Below, piece after piece: positions 45,861-57,152 of a stretch of DNA of 64,000 bases (position 1 is the first letter of the stretch; every line of letters begins with the position of its first letter). The notes beneath the pieces are model-generated. The model was given only the letters and a program-made list of their open reading frames with translations, was not told the origin of the DNA and did not search any database. A program made the position numbers and the translations under genes. This DNA is from Phoenix dactylifera. Its lineage: Eukaryota > Streptophyta > Magnoliopsida > Arecales > Arecaceae. The stretch lies in NCBI RefSeq assembly GCF_009389715.1, contig NC_052395.1:5604812-5668811 (forward strand), given 5' to 3'.

Positions 45861-46135
45861 GTTGCTATCCGTGTAGAAGCTTTGTCAGGATTCACTAATT
45901 CTATACTCAGCCCTTATGTCCTTCCAGAGGTTTTACTCTTTTCATTACTTAAATGGCCTTACATTCTTTCCATTGCTGCAGATATAGCTTGTAAGTTTTT
46001 ATCCTGTACTTCAGGTTTCACTGAATGATCCTATTGAGAAGTATATGACAGCATTTGAAGAAGCTGATCCATTACCTGCTAGCTTGAAATTGGACAAAGT
46101 TATTATGAGCTTGGATTGGAATCTGCTCTGGGATT
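45861..46135 (+). pseudogene. Further exons of the captured host-gene segment
   Basis: Exon-like blocks 45861-45929 (VAIRVEALSGFTNSIL then SPYVLPE) and 46015 to about 46135 (VSLNDPIEKYMTAFEEADPL then PASLKLDK) are framed by good splice sites in phase 0, the same phase as the exon at 31428-31505. The protein is not recognised. The last block runs into a poly(T) tract. The retroelement sits in what would be the intron between the two pairs. Confidence 0.45.
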
Positions 46136-46269
46136 TTTTTTTTTTTGTTCTACCTTATCACAAGATTCGATGATGAGATGCAATGCAACTAAGAACAATG
46201 GTTATTGAGCATTAAACATTGGCATATTCTTTGAATGGCTTGGAAAATTTCTATACGGAGAGTATGAGG

Positions 46270-46640
46270 ATCACTTACCTCAGACGACGGCGATGTCGAC
46301 GGCGGCGGAGTAGCTACGGCTCGCTCGGAATGGAGGTGACATGTCTGCGCGCAGCTAGGGCATCGACCGGCAGAGGATGAGGAGACGGGGCCGGGCGAGA
46401 GTTAAAGACAAGAAGAAAACAAAGAGGAGGAGGAGGAGGAGGAGAAGGAAGAGAAGGAGGAGTAGGAGGCTTACCTCAGACGACGGCAAGGTCGACGGCG
46501 GCGGAGTAGCGGAATCTTCGATCGCCGATCTGGGCTAGGGATGAAGGTGAGATTAGTTTGAGGAGGAGGAGGAGGAGGAGGAGGAGGAGAAGGAGGTGGC
46601 TTACCTCAGAAGGAGAGGTCGACGGCAACGGGGAAGTCGG
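46270..46640 (-). repeat. Three-fold repeated leader module of the CACTA element
   Basis: CTTACCTCAGACGACGGC occurs at 46274 and 46471, and CTTACCTCAGAAGGAGAGGT at 46602. Between them are GAGGAGGAG runs and GTCGACGGCGGCGGAGTAG copies. Read on the - strand each copy ends in CTGAG/GTAAG, a splice-donor consensus, so this looks like a triplicated first exon/donor of the element's transcript. Confidence 0.6.
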
Positions 46641-46904
46641 CGCGCTCGCAGCTAGGGCATCGCCGATAGGAAATGAGGAGAGAGGGGGCCGAGCGAGGGG
46701 TTGGGGGTTTTAAGTTTTCTAACGACGCGTATAAGCGTCGTTGTTTGTTAAACTTGTAACCACGCTTTAGAGCGTCGTTGTTTGTTGATATTTTCCGACG
46801 CTAACACAAAGCGTCGGCAAAGGTTGGCATTGAGCCAAACTTTACCGACGCTTTCCCCTAGCGTCGGAAAAAGTCAGTCGGCAAAACCAACATTTTTTGT
46901 AGTG

Positions 46905-48640
46905 GCCTTAATCCTGGAACGCATTACCGTCATGGATGGAACCATAGAGATCGGGTTGCTGCACATACTAAAAAATGGAAACTTGGTAGCAGATTGGATA
47001 AAAAAGTACCTAGGTAGTTTAGGGACACTTCAAAAGATGATGCATTTGGGATTCTTCGTATGAGAATATAGCGGGGTCTATTTCATAAAATAGCGTGCTA
47101 TTCGAAGTAGATCAACCATGCTTGTTCAAGATCTAGAATAAATACCAAACAAATAAAACAAAAAAAAAAATCAAAAAATTATGAGAAGAAGATAGTGGTG
47201 GAAGAAAAAAAAAGAAAAAAAATAAATGCCAAAATAAAGAGTTTGGCTCCTCTCACAAAGAAACCTCACGTCTATCCAAGATGCTCCATATACAAAAAAA
47301 AATTCTCTCTAAAATCTTCATGTAACTTTCTTCTTCTATTTATAATACCACACTCCCTCTCCCACTACAATATAAAACATCAATATTCCACTACTCTAAC
47401 TAAAAAACAAACTCAAAAATATCAAACATGAGGCTCCATCTAACTAAAGTGGAGTAGCACTAAAAGATAAACTATCCTAACTAGAATTAGAATAGAAAAC
47501 TAGGATAAACTAGAAACAGAATCCTAGTACTGGTAGGATGAGCAATGGACTTCTAATACTCTCCTTCATTGCAAAGTTTATTTTAACAATGTTGAACTTA
47601 TCAGCATCATGAAACACCATAGGAGTCATTGCTGATATTATAACAATCACAACAACATGCAATAACTCATCGAACCAATTAAATAATATAGCTTCTTTAT
47701 TGACTCGAACAATAACTCCTTTGCGGGCTAGGCATTTTCGATGGATATGTTGAAATCGATGATGTTCTCCAATACTTCTTCTCAGTATTGACTCCATTGT
47801 CAGTATTTCGAAATTTCAAGCATCCAGCTTATCCCAACGAACAATAAGTTGCAAGTTACATCCACTGCTTACTAGAGGATCGGTCATTACCTCCATACTT
47901 ATGTAATCAATATTAAAACTTTGGCTATATTTACATACCTCCACTTGAGTAGCTTCAATTAATTGCATACAATTGGCTTCTATATATGAAATTAAATCAT
48001 CATGCATAGAGTTCTCTAACAAATCAAACTTTGGAGTAGCTTCAAAATCAATCGGTACACTAAAAACCTTGTCGAATACTAAGGCATAAAATAAATCATC
48101 TCTACCAAGCATATTTTCTTGCTGCTTGATCTCCAAAACTACTTCAAAATTAGTCAGCTTTTCTTTTGCATGATTGACAAAATCTCTACAAGAAACATTC
48201 ATATCTTAGATAGCTTCAGCTCAAGACTCTTCTATATGAGTTGACTTCTCATTTTGAATTTCTATAACTGGATCGATTGTAGCATCCTTTGACTTTTCTA
48301 GAGTAATTTTAAAATTAATGGACTCTTTTACTATGATCTTTTCTTAACTTGATACAATATCCATCTTATTGTGCTGCTCCTGTTAAAGATTTTCTTGTGA
48401 ACTTGGTTGATCCTTGAACTGGTCAAACTTGCCATAGTTTGAGTTTTCAAAATTTGATCCAATCCCTAACTCATCAAGCTCCACTTACTTTGCTGAACTT
48501 TTTCTCAAAAAGCCTATCACAGTGCGAGACTAAGGTAATTAATAAGGCAGTGACGTACTTCTTCATGAACTACTTTGAAAATAAGGATGTCATTTGCAAT
48601 CCTGTGTTATTAAATAGTTAAACTTTAATCTATTTTGGAC
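46905..48640. other. AT-rich stretch with two unassigned frames
   Basis: On the - strand, adjacent open frames 48202-47816 (128 codons) and 47797-47510 (95 codons) have no recognised domain; together they look like a decayed gene or an internal part of an old retroelement. The rest is A-rich with no feature. Confidence 0.4.
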
Positions 48641-48838
48641 CAACTCAGTTTTTGGCCCAAACAAGTATTCGGGCCGGCTCATCAGGTTCGGGCCAAGCTT
48701 AGGCCCGGTCTCGGTCTAGGCCCGAGTTTGAATTGTCCAATAATTTTTAGGCCCAAGGCTAGCCCGAAGGCCCAAAAAAATTAGGCCTTTTCAAGTAGGG
48801 ATGCAGCCCGGCCCAGCTCGGCCCATTTCCATCCCTAG
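48640..48838. mobile_element. Terminal fragment of a hAT-like element
   Basis: The end CCATCCCTAG, reversed CTAGGGATGG, and dense GGCCCGG/CCGGGCC motifs resemble hAT subterminal regions. The opposite end was not found, so it is a fragment. Confidence 0.4.
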
Positions 48839-48950
48839 ATATATCTGCACAGTAATTCAGATGCGGATATCTTAATGTTCATCATCCCTGCGAATTCTTT
48901 CTGTATAGAACTCGTGTCTATGAATGAGCTTTGTTTATTTACATTATTCT

Positions 48951-49800
48951 GTTTTTTTTTTTTTTTTTTGATAACAAAGCATTACTAGGAGTGAAAGAAA
49001 TGGCACATGCATATGCTCTGATTAGGTGAGCCAACAATGCCGATAGTCTTCGGTCCAATCTGCATCAATTTGGTTGATACTCGCCATATTCGCCAAATGA
49101 TTAGTAACCTGATTTGCCTTCCTTAGGACATGGACACAAGAGAACCATGAATGTGAAGAACTTCACGTTTGGGCATTCCTTAAGGCTAGGTGAAAAGAAG
49201 TATCCCTTCCATTTATCCAAGGAATAATAGTTTTTGAATCCCCTTCCAGCAGAATTTTATTCAGAGAAGCCAATAGGGCGGCCGACTGGGTGGCTACCTA
49301 CGCGGCCCACCAGTCAGGGTACACCCTCTAGTCAGAAGAGGGTAAACTGCCACAGGCACTCCGCGAGCTTGTGTTTTTTGATTTTATTGGGTGTATTCGT
49401 ATACGCATTGTATATAGAACCCGCCAAAGTAGCAAAAAAAAAAAAATCCATCCATTTGTAGTTGAAGTCCATGCCAAGCGGCATGCAACTCGGTCAATAA
49501 TGGAACTGATGCTGCATATAAAACCTGCCCATAACGAGCAGCTGAGTTAGGTCGCACAAATCCATTTATTTTGATAAACCTGGTGGCGGAGGCCTCCAAG
49601 TAATCGTAGTCCTATTAATATTCAGCAAAACTCTGAGGAATGTGACCCCCACCAATGCTTGCATCATTGAATTTGACAATACTTGAGGATCTTTGAAACT
49701 CCATGGCCATTCTTTGTGCTCTATCAAGGTCTCCTTCGGACCCATTGCTCGATCTTGAAAAATTTCCTCATTTCCATCAGGAGCGGCCCAATACATTTGG
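48951..49800 (-). pseudogene. LINE (L1-type) 3' fragment with RNase H, degraded
   Basis: On the - strand it reads TTITWRPPPPGL, then YAASVPLLTELHAAWHGL, then LNKILLEGDSKTIIPWINGR and VLRKANQVTNHLANMA, the RNase H tail typical of plant L1 elements. It ends in a poly(A) tail seen as poly(T) at 48953-48970. Frameshifts and stops are present. A second LINE fragment interrupts it at about 49262-49447. Confidence 0.8.
49262..49447 (+). mobile_element. Short 5'-truncated LINE inserted head-on in the older LINE
   Basis: On the + strand the frame reads EANRAADWVATYAAHQSGYT, then after a TAG continues KLPQALRELVFFDFIGCIRI, the very C-terminus of a plant L1 RNase H region. It is followed by a short 3' UTR and poly(A) at 49434-49446. 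It splits the - strand LINE between its ELHAAWHG and LNKILLEG blocks. Confidence 0.75.
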
Positions 49801-52087
49801 GGGCCTAAGGCGAACTCATTAAAAGAGCCCTTTTTTTAAAATGATAATTTTTTTAATAAATGCAAAATATTTTAAAAATTCATTTAAAAATAATAGCTAT
49901 TAGATGTTCCGAAATTAGTGCTTACAAGTAGTGAAAAGCTATGAGAATAGAGCCCATTTATGCTTAGCTATTAGTGTTTAGAAATCTAAACCTTTCAACA
50001 CCCTTTAACAACCTAGCATGTGCATTAATCTACACCACAAATGCTTTCCAATGTATGTGAAGAGGCCCTGCCCCAAAGAATTTACAACATACCTGATCAC
50101 ATTAGAAGATAGCCCAAGCCAAGGCCTTGTTGAAGAGAACACTTTCTTTTATCATGCTCACCACAGACCTCACCCCCGGGATTAGACTATAACCTGCAGC
50201 TATCCCATTAGATATCACCAGAAACCTGCAACCCAAGATGTCTCCTAGAAATTATAAACCCATTACAGACTAACACCATTTTGTTTATAAAAAAAGTAAT
50301 AATCCACTTTGGAGAAGAGAAAAGTATCCCTCCGAAAACTCTGGCATTAACCAAATTGAAAACTCTCAACAGAAACAAATTGATGGGTAACAATAGAAGG
50401 ATTCCATGGGCTTACACCAAAGCCTTCATGTCTGTAAACTTGGCTTTTTTTTCCAAGGAGAAAAACTTCCTGACCTGGGTGTCAGAGCCCACCAGAGCAG
50501 CAGGGAAAGAAAAAAAAAGGAAGAACAAACATAAAAAGAAAAAAAAAGAAAAAATATAAATCTACTGGGCATTATAACAAATATATGGTAGACAACTCAA
50601 TCATGGTACTCAAAATGAAAGAAAAAACTAAATCTACTGGACATTACAACAAACATAAATCTACTGCGTATTATAACAAATAGATGACAACTCAGTCATG
50701 GTACTTAAAATGAAAGTAAAAATTAAATCTATTGGGCATTACAACAAATATAAATCTACTTGGTTTATTATTTTCTTTTTATCAGTTTATGTTACTATTT
50801 TATTACTTATTTATGAATTTAATATCTTACATTGACATCAAACTTAAATCATTAGTACTTAGAAAAATCGGCTAACAACATTGGCATGACATATGATGTT
50901 TGAACCTAAGGTATATTTAACCTCAAATAGACCTTATTTCCCCATCACCCCACTTAATTCTATTGACTAAAGTTGCTGCCCTTCTCTAGAATTTCAAATC
51001 CGGACCCAATTCGTTTAGAAAAGTGTTATTTTTCACATAAATTACATCATCCTGGAAGCTCAAAGAAGGTGAAACGTGACCCAAATCCCCTTCCTCCAAA
51101 AATTATACAAAAAAAAAAATCCTTCTCGGCAGCAAAAAAAAAAAAAAGAAAACCGGAAGGCTCCTGTCTTTCTAACCCAAAAATCCTTCTCGTTAATCCC
51201 GGAGTCCCCAACCCCTTGCCCCTTGGTTGGCTCCGGAAGTCAATCGGAACTCGGAAGACGGAAAACTGAACATTGAAGTCACAAAAAAAAAAAAGAAAAT
51301 CGGGTCCGGAAGTCGGAAGCTTACCTGGAGAGGGCGGAGGGCCGGGAAGGAGAAGAGATGCCATCACGCTGGCAACGCCGCCTCCCTGATCCCTCTTCGG
51401 TCGAGTGCGGACTGCGGAGTGCCGACCTGACGGGGAGGTCCGAGGACGGCGAACGAGTGAAGCTGCGAAAGACGGAACTCGGAAGAACTAAGGAGGACCG
51501 ACTATCGAGGACGGACTTCGGACTCGACGGAGAAACTCAGGAAGACAGGAACCGAGGAAGAGGAAGCCGGAAGGAAGAACTCAAGAATTGAAGAAGAAGA
51601 GTTGAAGAGTTTAGAATTATAGACTTTAGAGGGCCCTCAGCCCCGGTGACTACGATGGATGGTCGGAACTCGGATGGAGAAGACGGGCTATGGTCCCAGG
51701 GCGGCAGGTCCTATCATCCTATGGGCTATGGACGGGGGATGGCAGCCGGGCAGACGGCTAAGCCGCCTGGATGTTGCCATGCTGGATGCCTGGATCGTAG
51801 GCAGGCAACTACGAGCCTATGTTGGTCGCTGGAGCCTAAAGCACTGAGCATCTCTCCCAGAGCCGGAGGCCTTCCTTTGGGCTGGCGGTCGCCTAAGGCT
51901 CGGGTCGACCATGATTTCCATATTTCCAAATTGACCCACATGATATATGCCAAATAGACTTTGGAATGTTCCATGCACTGATTGGCATGTGATGCTAGAA
52001 ATAGACTCCTCCATCTTTTGATGAGATGTTGTAGGGATCATGAAATTACTTTGTACCGACTACCAAGCAAGGGATAATCTAATACAC
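49801..52087. other. No gene recognised; minor repeats
   Basis: Includes a short set of diverged repeats at 50558-50762 (AAATCTACTGGGCATTA-type phrases, three to four copies) and poly(A) runs at 51110-51140 and 51282-51297. A GC-rich part at 51300-51960 has open but unrecognisable frames. A GCTTACCTGGAG phrase near 51318 reads as a splice donor on the - strand, so the GC-rich part could be an old transposon leader. Confidence 0.45.
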
Positions 52088-52777
52088 TTAGAGGTGGGCA
52101 TTGGGCCGGGCCGTCCATGGCCCGGCACGGCCCGCTTGCTACAGTAACGGGCCGTGCTAGGCACGGCCCATAAAAAAGGGTCGGGCTGGGTTAAGAATTT
52201 TTGGCCTGCGGGCCGAGCCCGGCACGGTCCATAAGGGCCTGGGCTGGCACGATTCGCGGGCCAAGCACGGCACGGCCCGCGAGCCAGCCCGGCACGACCC
52301 ATAAGGGCCTGGGTTGGCACGATTCGTGGGCCAAGTACGGCACGGCCCGCGAGCCAGCCTGGAACGGCCCATAAGGGCCTGAACTGGGCCTGGGCCGGGC
52401 CAGGCACGGCCCGTCCCCTTTAAAATAAATGAGAATATTTTTTTTAATAAATTAATAAATATTGGGAACTAAGAATTTATTAATATAAAGCCACCTTAAT
52501 GGTGGAGGGTTTGGCTAGACTCCTACCAGTTTATTAATTTAAATCAAAATGGTACATGAAGGGAGGTTTGGACCTTGGTCTGACCTCCAGAATACAATAA
52601 GAAAGGAGAAAAAATAGAGATGACTCACTTTAACAATTAAAAAAATAAAAATGTACAATTATAAAAAATTAAAAAATAAAAATAAATGATCAAAATCTTA
52701 CTAATCATTAGTATTCACTATTTTGTAGTATTTGTATCATTATCATCAGAGGATGTTGTATCATGTCCACCTTTATC

Positions 52778-54730
52778 TTAAAGTCTCGCCTCAGCATCCA
52801 ACCAATCTTTGAAACAGAGAAGCATCTCAACCGTTTCGCCAGTCATCCTACTTCTCTTTTCGTCAAGAACACGCCGACCTGCACTAAAAGCGGATTCTGA
52901 TGCTACTGTGGACATCGGCATAGCTAGAATATCGCGTGCAATTGGAGACATAACAAGATATTGATTTTTAACACTCTTCCACCAAGATAATATATCTAGA
53001 CTCTCTATTTGATTTTCATCATATGCAGACTGAAGATCATTTCATAAATAAAATTCTAGTTCACTACTTAAAGATAAAGAAGATGAACTTGAAGCATGTG
53101 TGTGTTTTCTCTTTGCAATGAATGAAAAAATAGATGACGAACGAGAACTACTAGAAGAAAAAAATAGAGCTTTGTACGGAGAATCTAGATCCACGAATTT
53201 TTTCATCATATATAACATAAATATCATAATGAAGTTGTTTTACCTCAATTTTAGCAGGTTCAGAATCTTGAATCATATTTTCACAATATACATCAAGTAA
53301 AATTAGTACGCCATTCAATTTAACTCTTGGATCAAATACAGCAGCTAAGTTATTCATAGGACATATCTTGTCTCAATACTCATTCCATTTAGATTCCATT
53401 TGTTCAATAATAGGCATTAAAACATCATCATATCTATGTTCTGCAAATTTTTGACTAATCATATATGCTTGTTGTAAAAATGAACATGAAGTTGGATAAT
53501 AATTACCAGAAAGAATATTAGTAGCATTATAAAAACTAAGAAAAAAATCTTTCAAAATTTTTTCTTTATTCCAATCAATTTCAATCAATGTAAAGCCAAA
53601 TCCACGATCATTAATATATGCACTTAATAAGTTTTTATATGGGTATGCATCATGTATCATGCTAAATGTTGAGTTCCAACGAGTAATTACATCAAGTTTA
53701 AATTTTTTAAAACGTTTACCATGATTTATACATAGTTTCTTAAATTCTTGAAGTCTTGATCTTGAAGCATGAATAAAAGAAACTGTATTTCTAATTTTTG
53801 AAATGACATCTTGAATCATGCCCATGCCAGCTTGACAGAAAGATTTAAGATATGACATGCACATCTAATATGCAATAAATTTTCATTTAACATGGGATGC
53901 AATGAGTCCTTTAATAATGTAACAGCAGAATTATTATTAGATGCATTATCAAAAGTAATAGACATAATTTTATCATTAATATTATATGAACATGCAGTTT
54001 GATAAATTGCATTTGAAATTTGTTGCCCAGAATGTGGAAAATCAAAAACACAAAAAGCAAGAATACGTTTATTTAATTGCCAATCATTATCAATATAATG
54101 AGCAGTAATAGCAATAAAACAATTACTACCTACAGATGTTGACCAAATATCAGAAGTTAATGAAACTTTTACATTTAAAGTAGAGAGTGTTTCAATTAAA
54201 CTTTCTCTCATTGCTAAAAAGTTAGTCATAGCTACTCTTCTAAATGTATGCCTACTAGTTCTTTTGTAAGCAGGTTGTAGGTTTAATTGAATATATTCTT
54301 CAAAATTAAAAGATTCACATAAACTAAAAGGTAATTCATCCTTAACTATCCATTTTACAAGTAATTTTCTTTGATTTTCATGATTATATGCAAAATTACC
54401 TAAAAGTGATCCCCCTTGTATATTAAGGATACTTTGAAGACGAGAATTATGCATCCTATGACTCTCTTGATGTTTTTTTAAATGGCCTGTTCCCCCACTA
54501 CTACTACAACTATAAAGTTTGGCACATTTTTAATATTTTGCTTTCCAGACTCCATCAACCATAATTCTATCAAATTCATTCCATACAGCACTAGCCCTCT
54601 TACGAGAAGAGATTTGATCTTCACTCGGTTCACTGGTTCTAGAGGAACTAGGAACATGGGGTTGGGGATTAGTTTCTTCTCCCTCAGAAACAAGAGGAAT
54701 GCCAAAATGACTTTCATCAAAAAATGACAT
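52778..54730 (-). pseudogene. hAT (Ac/RICESLEEPER-like) transposase, dead
   Basis: From the ATG at 54730 the - strand encodes an acidic N-terminus, a BED zinc finger (AVWNEFDRIMVDGVWKAKY, HLKKHQESH), and the RNase-H-like core (SLTSDIWSTSVGSNCFIAIT, IRCACHILNL, DVITRWNSTFSMI). The C-terminal dimerisation domain (ILSWWKSVKNQYLVMSPIAR, STVASESAFSAGRRVLDEKR) ends at TAA 52780-52778. The frame is broken by a TAA at 54532-54530 inside the finger, a shift near 53850, a TGA at about 53375-53373, another shift near 53200 and a stop near 53042. All domains are still present in order, so it was once autonomous. Confidence 0.88.
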
Positions 54731-55045
54731 ATCTAAATTGACGAATGCAAAAAATAAAAACTAACCACAATGAGGAATTGAGTAGAGGAACAGAGGTAGA
54801 GCCGAGATTTGTGAGCTTCTTCTTGTGCTCTCAATAAGGAGTGACCTTCTCTTTCTCTTGTACTTCTAACTTTTCAACAAGAACTTCTTCTTGTGTAGCA
54901 CTTAAACACTTGCTAAATGCAAACTAAAAATTAAATTGCTAGAAGCCTAGAGCACTTGCTAAATATTGCTAGAAGAGAGAAATAGTAGTAGTAGAGAAGG
55001 AGAGAAAAGTTGGTTTGGTGTGGTGAGAATGAGGAAGGAAAGGGG

Positions 55046-55053
55046 TATTTATA
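55046..55053 (-). promoter_or_regulatory. TATA box of the hAT transposase relic
   Basis: On the - strand CTATAAATACCCC lies about 320 bp before the transposase start codon, beside a C-run at 55067-55076. Confidence 0.5.
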
Positions 55054-55179
55054 GGACTCCAAATTCCCCCCCCCCCCAAAAATACCCCTCAAAATAGCCT
55101 TTTTATGACTGTTGGGAGGGGTATTTCGGGTAAAAACAACAAATAGCCGTTATGGGTAACGGCTAGTTGTTTTTGGCCA

Positions 55180-55244
55180 GACGGGCCGTGCCAGGCACGG
55201 CCCGTCTCCAGGCCCGTGATGGGCCGTGCCAGGCACGGCCCGTC
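55180..55244. repeat. Two near-perfect 27-bp palindromes in the hAT end
   Basis: At 55180-55206 arms of 13 bases (GACGGGCCGTGCC and its complement) meet around one base. At 55218-55244 the same palindrome recurs with one arm change. They are strong hairpins in the subterminal region. Confidence 0.9.
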
Positions 55245-55432
55245 TCATGCTAGGGCCCGGCACGGCCCGCCAGCCCACGGGCCTAGGGCCGTGCCGGGCT
55301 TAGCCTTTAGGCTAAACGGGCCATGCCAGACACGACCCTTTTAGTAACAGGCCGGGCTAGGCACGGCCCGTTTAGTCTGTGGCCCGGTGGGCTTGGGCCA
55401 GGCCGGGCCCGGCACGGTCCGATGCTGCCCTG

Positions 55433-57152
55433 GGCTTATTTGGATATTTCTTTTAAATCGAGCTGAAAATTTTGTAGGATTCATGAATTGGGTCATCCAT
55501 TTAAATATAGCCCTGTATCAAGCAAACACTACTCAGGCCTGCGAGAAGAAAAACAAAAAAAAAAAACCTACAGGGATCTTTTTTGTTATTTTTTCTTCCG
55601 GCAATTTCTCTGGGTTGAGTTTGGACAATCTCTCATAAAATGTAGGCCAGATGGGTCAATAGGCCCTATTTTTATAGGATTTTCAGCACAATCCCGTAAG
55701 AGGGGATGATTCAAGTTTTCAATCTGGTGGCTACAACACCTACAAACTGGGGAAATAGCTGGAATCCAATTTGAGAGGAAGACAAATGTTGGAAGTTTAA
55801 CCATCAAAAATATAGCTGTGCACCCTTTTGCAGATACACTGAACTCGGATCACGACGCTTGCGCGGTTATCCATGATCTTCGGGTCAAGATCAGATAGTT
55901 GGAGTTTAAGAGTTTTCCAACCGATGGGAGAGCCCAAAAGGATACATAATCGCGTGGACCTAGTAAAGACTGGATATAAAATTCAAAGCTTGTTAGCCAG
56001 GACCATTAATTAAACGACTATCACCACTGCAACCCACTTTCCTAGCTGTTTAATATTGTCTATTGGTTTATATGATAGAATGCAACTGTGGTTGTTAAAA
56101 ATAATTATCGTGTAGAAGATAAGACAAGGAAAACAGGACTTGTTGATGTAGTCTTATGCCATTCCTCCATCGAATCAAACAACATCTAGCGTATGTGAGA
56201 AACCATGTTGGTGTATATTTAGTCTCATGCACATTGATTATTTACTGGATAGATCTCGAGTACTTATATAGGATCAAATAACCTAAATAATATTTTTCGG
56301 CTAACTATTTTGGATGAGGCTTTGGGTTGCTACAACTTGGTCTTGAGAACAGTCTGTTCCATTATCAACACAACTAGAGTCATCTAATGATTATTTTTTC
56401 TTCACAACATTAACTATGATGATGATAATGATGATGCCATTTAACTATTATACATAATTTTCTATTGGAACACTAATAATGGTTATTATTATTATATAAC
56501 AATCCTGAAAATTGAAAATGTTAATAAAATAGCAACCAAATCAATAAACTAATATAGTATGTCCTATAAAATTAAAATAAAAAAGAAAATATATATATAA
56601 TTTTTTTTTTCAAATATGACTAGGACTTGACTCACAAAAATAATTAAAAAGTCGGAGTTTGATGTAGGTTTACATTAGGATCTGGTATCAACTTGGACAA
56701 GGTATGGATGTCGTCTAATTCGATTCAATTCAAATGAATCCAGATAAACCAAAACTTCTGATAAAATGGAAATCAAGCAAATCTCCCCCACAACAACAAC
56801 AAAATAAAGAAGCAAAGTTTCTCCAAGGTTGTCAGCTGCCAATGTATCAATATCCAGTTTCTTTTCCCCCTCTTTTGCAGCTTACTGCAGATCTTTCTTC
56901 CTTTCCATCAGATAACAGCGGCATGTAATATCGTGCAAAATCCAGCTATCTACATCATGAGAAATGGAAATCAATGCATCAATCTCCAGCCCAGAACTAA
57001 ATGCAGTCCATATGCCCTTACTCTCTGCAATTACTCAAACACTGTTTGGGTAAAGCAATGCTCCTCAATGCAGGCGACAGGAGAACCAATCCTTTCTGAC
57101 AAGTGGCAAACAATACTAACTTGAAGGGAAACACGATTATTGCAATCAAGTA
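55433..57152. other. Downstream of the dioxygenase-like gene; holds a TRIM LTR
   Basis: Apart from the LTR at 56194-56334 and short AT repeats (ATG/GATGAT near 56418-56432), nothing is recognised. 56900-57150 probably includes the 3' UTR of the dioxygenase-like gene. Confidence 0.5.
56194..56334 (+). mobile_element. Diverged solo LTR of the TRIM family
   Basis: Starts TGTGAGAAACCATG and ends GGGTTGCTACA, 141 bp. It is colinear with the 137-bp LTRs at 60867-61305 (reverse orientation) and the split copy at 18889. No target duplication or internal region remains. Confidence 0.65.

Larger units (their letters stand above)
26960..46904 (-). mobile_element. Large CACTA (En/Spm) element, disrupted by a nested retrotransposon
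   Basis: The left end begins CACTACAGGAAAACTGAGC; the right end reversed begins CACTACAAAAAATGTTGG. Both are followed by arrays of GCGTCGGCAAA-type subterminal repeats (26985-27360 and 46715-46885). A dead En/Spm-type gene reads leftward from 29339, and its likely leader with splice donors lies near the right end (46270-46620), so the element's 5' side is on the right. Without the inserted retroelement it would span about 6.4 kb. The flanks do not give a matching 3-bp duplication (CGG versus GCC), so the two ends might come from different copies. No TnpD-type transposase was found; it is probably non-autonomous. Confidence 0.65.
52088..55432 (-). mobile_element. hAT transposon, autonomous-type but degraded
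   Basis: The left end reads TAGAGGTGGGCATTGGGCC; the right end reversed reads AGGGCAGCATCGGACCGTGCC, a diverged match. Dense GGCACGGCCC subterminal repeats flank a - strand transposase relic with TATA box and BED finger. About 75-bp units are duplicated at 52225-52380. No clear 8-bp target duplication was seen, so the exact ends are approximate. Confidence 0.7.
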
